From the NCBI GenBank assembly GCA_015179125.1, contig WHVA01000538.1, positions 1 to 64,000 on the forward strand: a stretch of 64,000 nt of DNA, written 5' to 3'. Shown piece by piece: positions 59,101-64,000 of the stretch; position 1 is the stretch's first letter; each line of letters opens with the position of its first letter. Under the pieces are notes generated by a model, which was not told the origin of the DNA, made no database searches, and was given only the letters and a program-made list of their open reading frames with translations. Both the position numbers and the translations under genes were made by a program. The DNA comes from Gautieria morchelliformis (taxonomy: Eukaryota > Basidiomycota > Agaricomycetes > Gomphales > Gomphaceae).

Positions 59101-60025
59101 CCGTGGAGGAAGGGCATCAAAGGACTCCTTGGCAAAGACATCCTCGAACTCCCGCAGGTACTCTGGAATCTCCACCTCCACTTTATCATGCTTCCTGGAG
59201 GCTTCTGCGAGGCGTTGTGAAATATTTCCGGTGGCACGGACGTGTTCCGCTTCTGGTGGAAGGTTTACATACAGCAAGTGCTCCCCTTCTGCCAGAGTGT
59301 CTTCCAGGCCAAGGCGGATGACGTCGGAGTCGGAGACAGAATTGGAAGTGGGAGCTGGTTCAAATTCCACTTCCAAATCCTCTTCTGCAAGCAGTGGATG
59401 GGGGCCAGAATGACATGGCTGTATGAGCCGTTCAGTCTTCCGCTTCTCCTGATGCTCCTTCCGCACTTCCAACCGGCACATGTGGACCTTGGTTGGGCAT
59501 CGACTCATCAGCACCTTCCGAGTCTGCCAGTTGATCTCCGGGTTGTGCTCCTGCAGCCAGGTAAACAGGAGGATGATGTCTTGCTTCCCCAGGATGGTTA
59601 CTGCAAAGGAAGTGCGTTCCGTGTGTCCATCGTAGTGGAGAATTGTGTCTACTATCTCCAGACCACACAGAAGTTGCAACACGCAATCCCCGTGTGGTCA
59701 GTCGGTTCCGTTCCACATAGTCCCAGTCCATAAACTGACCAGTGGCCCCGCAGTCGACAAGTACGGGTCCGGATTTGACTTCTTCCATGTCCATTGTCTG
59801 GATCTCCACCTTAATGACCAGCGACTTAGGGCCAGGGGTGGCAGCAACAACATTGCGCCTCGGGAGGTGTCTCTCCCAAGGGTGGATGCAGAGTGGACGG
59901 GACATCAGATTTGGCTTTTGTGTGACTTTATCTGGTGGGTCTGGATGAAGTGAGGGGAGTGGGGGCTTCTCATTCTCTACTTCAAGACAGGAAAACCGGT
60001 TATGTACAGGCAGCAGGGCACACAT
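56200..60025 (-). pseudogene. Gypsy pol: protease, reverse transcriptase, RNase H, integrase
   Basis: The protease motif is VDCGATGQF near 59745, with Cys for Ser of D-S-G. The longest ORF (58459-59682) holds LVQDYRALNAITIKNRHPIP, YFTKLDVRWGFNNVRI, FGLTNSPATFQ and YLDDILIF, so the reverse-transcriptase core is present (YLDD). RNase H follows at 57750-58150 (YEIYDKEMLVIIRALEEW, IWTDHKN). The integrase zinc-binding area and core occupy 56528-57480, with VISDRGLQF and AYHPQGDGQTEWVNQELE. Three or four frameshifts or stops (near 58480, 58140, 57480 and 57185) break the polyprotein. Confidence 0.85.
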
Positions 60026-60169
60026 CTCACCCGCTGCGCGTCACAAAATCCGACGCATCTTCCACTTCCGACGCACTATGTTCCGCATTTTCGGAATTTT
60101 TTTCCACAGTGGGCACTCTGCTCATGTCTACCAGTGCGAGGAACTCTGGAAGGAGCTCGAGTTTCTCCT

Positions 60170-61200
60170 CTGTGGTCATAAGCCGGATGTCAAAAGCTTG
60201 GTGGCACTCACGGGCATAGTGACCTGGCTGTCAGCATCGGAAGCAGGTGGCAGTTCGGTTGCCTTTTCCGTGCATGCGGTCAACATCCATCAGGGCAGGG
60301 CCACTCTTTGAGGGGGGGGGGTGGGGGGGCTAGGATTCCTAATAGGAGCAGGTGGAGCAACGTCGGAAATGTTTTCCGTGTTGGAATGAATGCACTTCCG
60401 GGTTTTGGCACAGGTGGAGTAGGACGAGCGGATCTGCGTGTCATGTTCCGGTTTGTCTCCACAAAGGCCTCATTCACTTCCCTGTTTCGGGACACACTCT
60501 GTGCAGCTTGTTACCACCCTTCCGGGTCATCGAAATCCGGAGCTCCATCCCCAAGCAGTGCGACTTGGTTCTGGAGTGTCGGATCAAGTCCTCGTCAGAA
60601 TTTCATCATCATCATCTTGTCGTTGTCATACTCTGCAAGGTCAATGGGCTCCTGGAAGCGATCAATGTAGTCATCGACTGGATCCTTGTCCTGGTACCAG
60701 CTGGTCCCCTCGAGCTTTGTAAGGGCTGTGAGCTGCTCATTTTGGGGGCAGAACTGGTTGGAAAATGTTTTCTTGAAGGCACCCCAGTCCTGGAAGTAGT
60801 TCCCCTTGCCCTTTGCTTCATGTTGGATCACCTTGTTTGCAAAACGGGCTGCACGGTCTGACTTGAAAAAGGACAATGCCCAGTGAATCCGTGCCTGGTC
60901 ATTCGGAAAGAGGTCTCTGACAATTGCAACGTAGATGCTGCATGTGTTGAAGAATGCGTGTCCCTTCTCCCGATCTCCATCAAAGTCCACTGGAGTTGCT
61001 GGGCTTGACCTTTGCCAACTTCGCAGACACCCTCTCTTCCGCTACTTCCACTTTTCCAAAATCCGACTCATCCAGCATTGCATTTCCACCACTTTGTGGA
61101 ATATCTAACTTAGCCAAAATTGTTTGTAAGGCTGTTTCAATCGCGTCAGTCTTCACCCGGTTCCGCGTCAATTCCTCCTCCATATTCCGAAGACGATTGT
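60170..61200 (-). pseudogene. Gypsy gag
   Basis: An N-terminal helical part (60980-61183) precedes the gag core (60595-60990), with HWALSFFKSDRAARFANKV and FCPQNEQLTALTKLEGTSW typical of retrotransposon gag. A CCHC knuckle near 60240 reads CFRC, a TGA stop, then QPGHYAREC, so a nonsense codon sits inside the knuckle. Small shifts near 60590 and 60310 (a G-run) are also present. Gag would form the virus-like particle. Confidence 0.8.
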
Positions 61201-61375
61201 CCCAGAAGGAGAAATATGGGATGGGATTTCCAGAGTTGGGAGCTTGACGTAAGAAGAGGGGCTGTTGTATGCCGTGTGTGTGGAAGAGGTTGCGATCTCC
61301 GAGTCACTATCTCTGATTCCGAATGCACCTATGGGGAATGCAATGTGCAGTACGACCGCCGGTCCTCTATGGGAG

Positions 61376-61464
61376 AGACTTTTCTGCTGTAAGGGAAACC
61401 CTAGCTGGCTGTGGAGATCACACTACCACACAACTGACAAGGGGAGATCCAAAGAGAAAAGTCT
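61376..61464 (-). promoter_or_regulatory. Self-primer site and matching R region of the gypsy element
   Basis: On the coding (minus) strand the 10 bases AGAAAAGTCT (61376-61385) lie two bases past the 5' LTR end. They are complementary to AGACTTTTCT inside the LTR (61455-61464). A TATA-like TAGTATAATA sits about 35 bases upstream of that segment, which puts it at the start of the transcript. This is the self-priming layout of Tf1/sushi elements; no tRNA-type TGG primer site is present. Confidence 0.65.
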
Positions 61465-61520
61465 AAGGACCCCCAATGTCAGCGAGCCCGTATTATACTA
61501 TGCTCTGCAGCCAGGGACAA

Positions 61521-62999
61521 TGTTAGGGATCGTCCACAAAGTAGCTACCTATTTATGAACATTTACTAGGTAGTTAATTAGTTTCAAATGTCCTCAAGGA
61601 AGGTTGTATTAATACTTCTATGCTACACTCACATTGGGTCCACAAGATACAACAATCTCTTGATAGTTTAGCTAAGAATCCCCCACGGTCACATGACTAT
61701 CACATGACCTCAAAACAGCTCAAAGTCACCTGATCATCCACAGTCACCTGACAATCACCTGACCTCAAAGTCACCTGATTATCTGCAGTCACCTGACTAT
61801 CACCTGACCTCAAAGTCACTTGATTATCTACGGTCACCTGACTATCACCTGACACAGTCACATGACCTCAATCCAGCTTGAAGTCACATGACTTTCCTTC
61901 GTCACATGATAATCACATGAGCGTGGGAGTTTCTTACATACTCTTAGCTTTACTGTCACAGAGCTGTGACTTTAACCCAATATAGCAATAGAACCTTCCA
62001 CAGCCTTCCAATAGTTTCCAAACCTTTCCTGAAGCTTCTCTAAGCTTCCACAAGGTTCTTCACAGTAGTAGAAGCCTCTACAAGGTTCCTGGCAGTAGTT
62101 ACATAAGCTAGATAGATGCAGTATAAATAGCCTGCAGTTTTAGCAGTGAAGCAATCAATCATCTTTCAACCAAACCACTCATACCTTGAGTAACTGAAGT
62201 GTGACTTCAACACAGCCTTGTACCGAAGTACTGGCTCACTGACTTGGCTACAGTCTAAGATTGCAGCAACTCTGATTGGCTCTGAGAAGTACAAGAGTGC
62301 TCTATTTTAATTGCAGCAGGCTCTGACTAATCGCGCTGCGAACAGCAACATTACTAAGAGTAACTGATTAGTAATCCTGTACATTAGACGCCACTCTGAG
62401 CAGTGATCTAATAAACTTGGTTATTAGTTATTCAATTCACGCAATAGATTATTAACTTAACTCTGAGTTAAGTGGGTTAATAGCCTTTTGAGTAATTGAT
62501 CTTTCTTGATCAATCAACGCACTGCAGATATTAACCTAACTCAGGGTAAGTGAGTTAATATCCTACGTTTGTTGAGTTGGAAAACCAGAAAAGCCACAAG
62601 AATAGTGACATACTTGAACTGAGGAAGAGTTCAAGCGCAGAACTATCTTTTCATGTCTTGGGGATTATTGTTGTCTTTAATTCACTCGACCCGTGGTCCT
62701 AAGACTCTAGGTAGCTTTCCCCCTTAAAGTATCTGGACCCTTGGACGCCTATAAACATTCTTTGACCTCACAAAGTATTGCACAATCTAAGAACTACACG
62801 TGTTCAGTTAAATCTCTATTGCTACACTTCCTGTACCGATACTGATTCTGATTGTTCACCGGAGTATAATTTCTTAATTGGGTTCTCCGTTAAAATAGTT
62901 TCGAAGCTTGCGTGTGCTTGTAAAGTCAAATATCTGATTGAACTTTAGAATTGTGTTTAACACCACAGTTTTACGTTTAGTTCAACGGGTTCCAAAACA
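61521..62999. mobile_element. Solo LTR (1479 bp) with TCACNTGA array, inside the gypsy 5' LTR
   Basis: It begins TGTTAGGGATC and ends GGTTCCAAAACA, flanked by GACAA (61516-61520 and 63000-63004). Start, end and length resemble the LTR at 38107-39701. Fifteen TCACNTGA sites (61689-61920) precede a GAAGCTTC-rich stretch and a TATA box at 62122-62129. The remaining 870 bases would be R/U5 and hold no gene. Confidence 0.92.
61689..62129. promoter_or_regulatory. Fifteen TCACNTGA sites upstream of a TATA box
   Basis: Starts are 61689, 61700, 61736, 61744, 61755, 61771, 61789, 61800, 61816, 61834, 61845, 61858, 61884, 61902 and 61913. The centre is A, C or T and never G. Pairs 11 bases apart recur every 45 bases. 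The motif is an E-box with the TCA/TGA flanks preferred by some bHLH factors. TATAAATA is at 62122-62129. Which factor binds is not known. Confidence 0.7.
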
Positions 63000-63262
63000 G
63001 ACAACACTTGCACTCGCCATCAACCCTGCATCCCCCTGACCTCCCTGACCCTGAATCGACCCTTGATGCCACCTATTATGCGAGTCGCTTGACTTCTGAC
63101 ACTGTTACGAGAGCAGAAGTTGGAAATTGGAGTGGAATTGGCAAAGCGAACAGAGCTGGTGGAAGTTCTCCCAGAAGTGGAATCATTTCCGAAAGTGGAG
63201 TCGGAGATGGAATCGGAACTGGGTGTGGTGTCGGAAAATGGAAAACAGGGTGTCCCCTGACA

Positions 63263-64000
63263 ATGCCACGCCATTGTTAGCATGTCCTCTGACAGTCTGG
63301 CTGCCATCGCTGATCGTTGCCTCGGGTCTAGGACCAGCCTCTGGATCTATAAGCCATGTTCCATGTCCTATCATGTCTGTGGAAAATTCGGTAGGTAGTG
63401 AGATCCAGAACATGGTGGTCAGTTGCGGTGAAGATACGGATCTCCGGTCCCATACTGCTGCCATCCTGAGATGAAGAAAACACTAAAACACCTTGCTATA
63501 TTCAATATTATAACATCTGACACCAATCAAAGCCAACTACCCATCTGTCAGGGGACACCCTGTTTTCCAGTTCCAGTTCCAACACCACACCCAGTTCCGA
63601 CTCCATTTCCAACTCCGCTTCTGCTTCCGATTCCATCTCCGCTCTCGGAAATGATTCCACTTCTGGAAGAACTTCCACCAGTTCTGTTTGCTTTGCCAAT
63701 TCCACTCCAATTTCCGACTTCCGCTCTCGGAACAGTGTCGGAAGTCAAGCGACTCACGTAGTAGGTGGCATCAAGGGTCGATCAAGGGTCAGGGGGATGC
63801 AGGGTTGATGGTGGGTGCCAAGTGTTGTCCCTGGCTGTGCAGCGTAGTATAATACGGGCTCGCTGACATTGGGGGTTCTTAGACTTTTCTCTTTGGATTT
63901 CCCCTTGTCAGTTGTGTGGTAGTGTGATCTCCATAACCAGCTAGGGTTGCCCTTACACCATCTTTGAGCACACATATATCCACCTCGACCAATCACTGAG
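63263..64000 (-). repeat. Inverted unit fragment to the window end
   Basis: Read in reverse this matches 12960-13362 of unit A, interrupted by a solo LTR at 63546-63957. It continues beyond the window. Together with 55345-55514 it shows that a unit stands in opposite orientation to units A-C. No gene is recognised. Confidence 0.8.
63546..63957 (+). mobile_element. Intact solo LTR (412 bp) of the gypsy family
   Basis: It begins TGTCAGGGGACACC and ends GCCCTTACA, flanked by a perfect CCATC (63541-63545 and 63958-63962). It is the uninterrupted version of the LTRs of the element at 55515-63262, in the opposite orientation. It has dense TTCC/GGAA motifs in U3, TAGTATAATA near 63846 and the AGACTTTTCT segment at the expected start of R. 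Confidence 0.95.

Larger units (their letters stand above)
55515..63262 (-). mobile_element. Ty3/gypsy retrotransposon, Tf1/sushi-like, nearly complete
   Basis: The left (3') LTR is 55515-56154 and the right (5') LTR 61388-63262, each enlarged by a later insertion. Flanks AGGCC and ATGCC differ by one base from a 5-bp duplication; the empty site ATGCC is at 13363-13367 (reverse strand). The LTR is TGTCAGGGG...CCTTACA on the coding strand, about 410 bases as in the solo copy at 63546. A purine tract (AGAGGGGGGTGA) abuts the 3' LTR. The primer site next to the 5' LTR matches the element's own R region. The minus-strand order is gag, protease, reverse transcriptase, RNase H, integrase. Confidence 0.9.

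Overview
The window is repeat-choked, gene-poor DNA from a filamentous fungus, almost certainly an agaricomycete basidiomycete. The signs are introns of about 45-65 bases (GTAAGT-like donors, CTRAY branch sites), a DUF6533-type multi-membrane protein fragment typical of mushrooms, and transposon families common in that class (Tad1-like LINE, PIF/Harbinger, a TA-targeting DDE element, a Tf1/sushi-like gypsy element). No rRNA, tRNA, CRISPR array or bacterial-type operon was seen.

The backbone is a tandem segmental repeat. One unit holds, in order, a minus-strand polytopic membrane-protein gene, a plus-strand kinase-like gene (kinase 1), a minus-strand PD-(D/E)XK nuclease-like gene, a second plus-strand kinase-like gene (kinase 2), a long flank with no recognised gene, and a short plus-strand ORF with a hydrophobic N-terminus. 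Unit A is about 135-13754. Unit B is split, about 13755-14255 and 26501-36409. Unit C is about 36410-55340. A fragment of another unit lies inverted at 55341-64000. Nearly all copies are broken. The clear exception is kinase 2 of unit A (6015-7217), which reads open through one intron to a 383-residue atypical kinase. It faces the nuclease gene across 169 bases, and unit B keeps the same divergent arrangement. In unit C the two kinase genes have fused and the nuclease is gone.

The rest is layered transposon insertions whose ends can mostly be fixed to the base by target-site duplications. Seven LTRs stand alone with perfect 5-bp duplications: 9802, 17238, 31338, 38107, 47199, 61521 and 63546; an eighth at 49761 is weaker. 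There is also a truncated copia element (9097-13087). A TIR-bounded element (14256-26500) carries a DUF6533-type pseudogene, which is split by a full-length LINE (15855-25791), which is itself split by a solo LTR and by a TA-targeting DDE transposon (20336-23459). Further right are a PIF/Harbinger element (40282-44412) holding a stranded LINE reverse-transcriptase piece, a CACTA-like element (49163-53103), a hAT-like MITE (54008-54775) and a nearly complete gypsy element (55515-63262).

Two observations stand out. First, the divergent nuclease-kinase pair is repeated as a cassette. Second, two LTRs that look distantly related carry different dense arrays of transcription-factor-like sites just upstream of their TATA boxes: 13 copies of TGACTCA in one, and 15 copies of TCACNTGA in the other.
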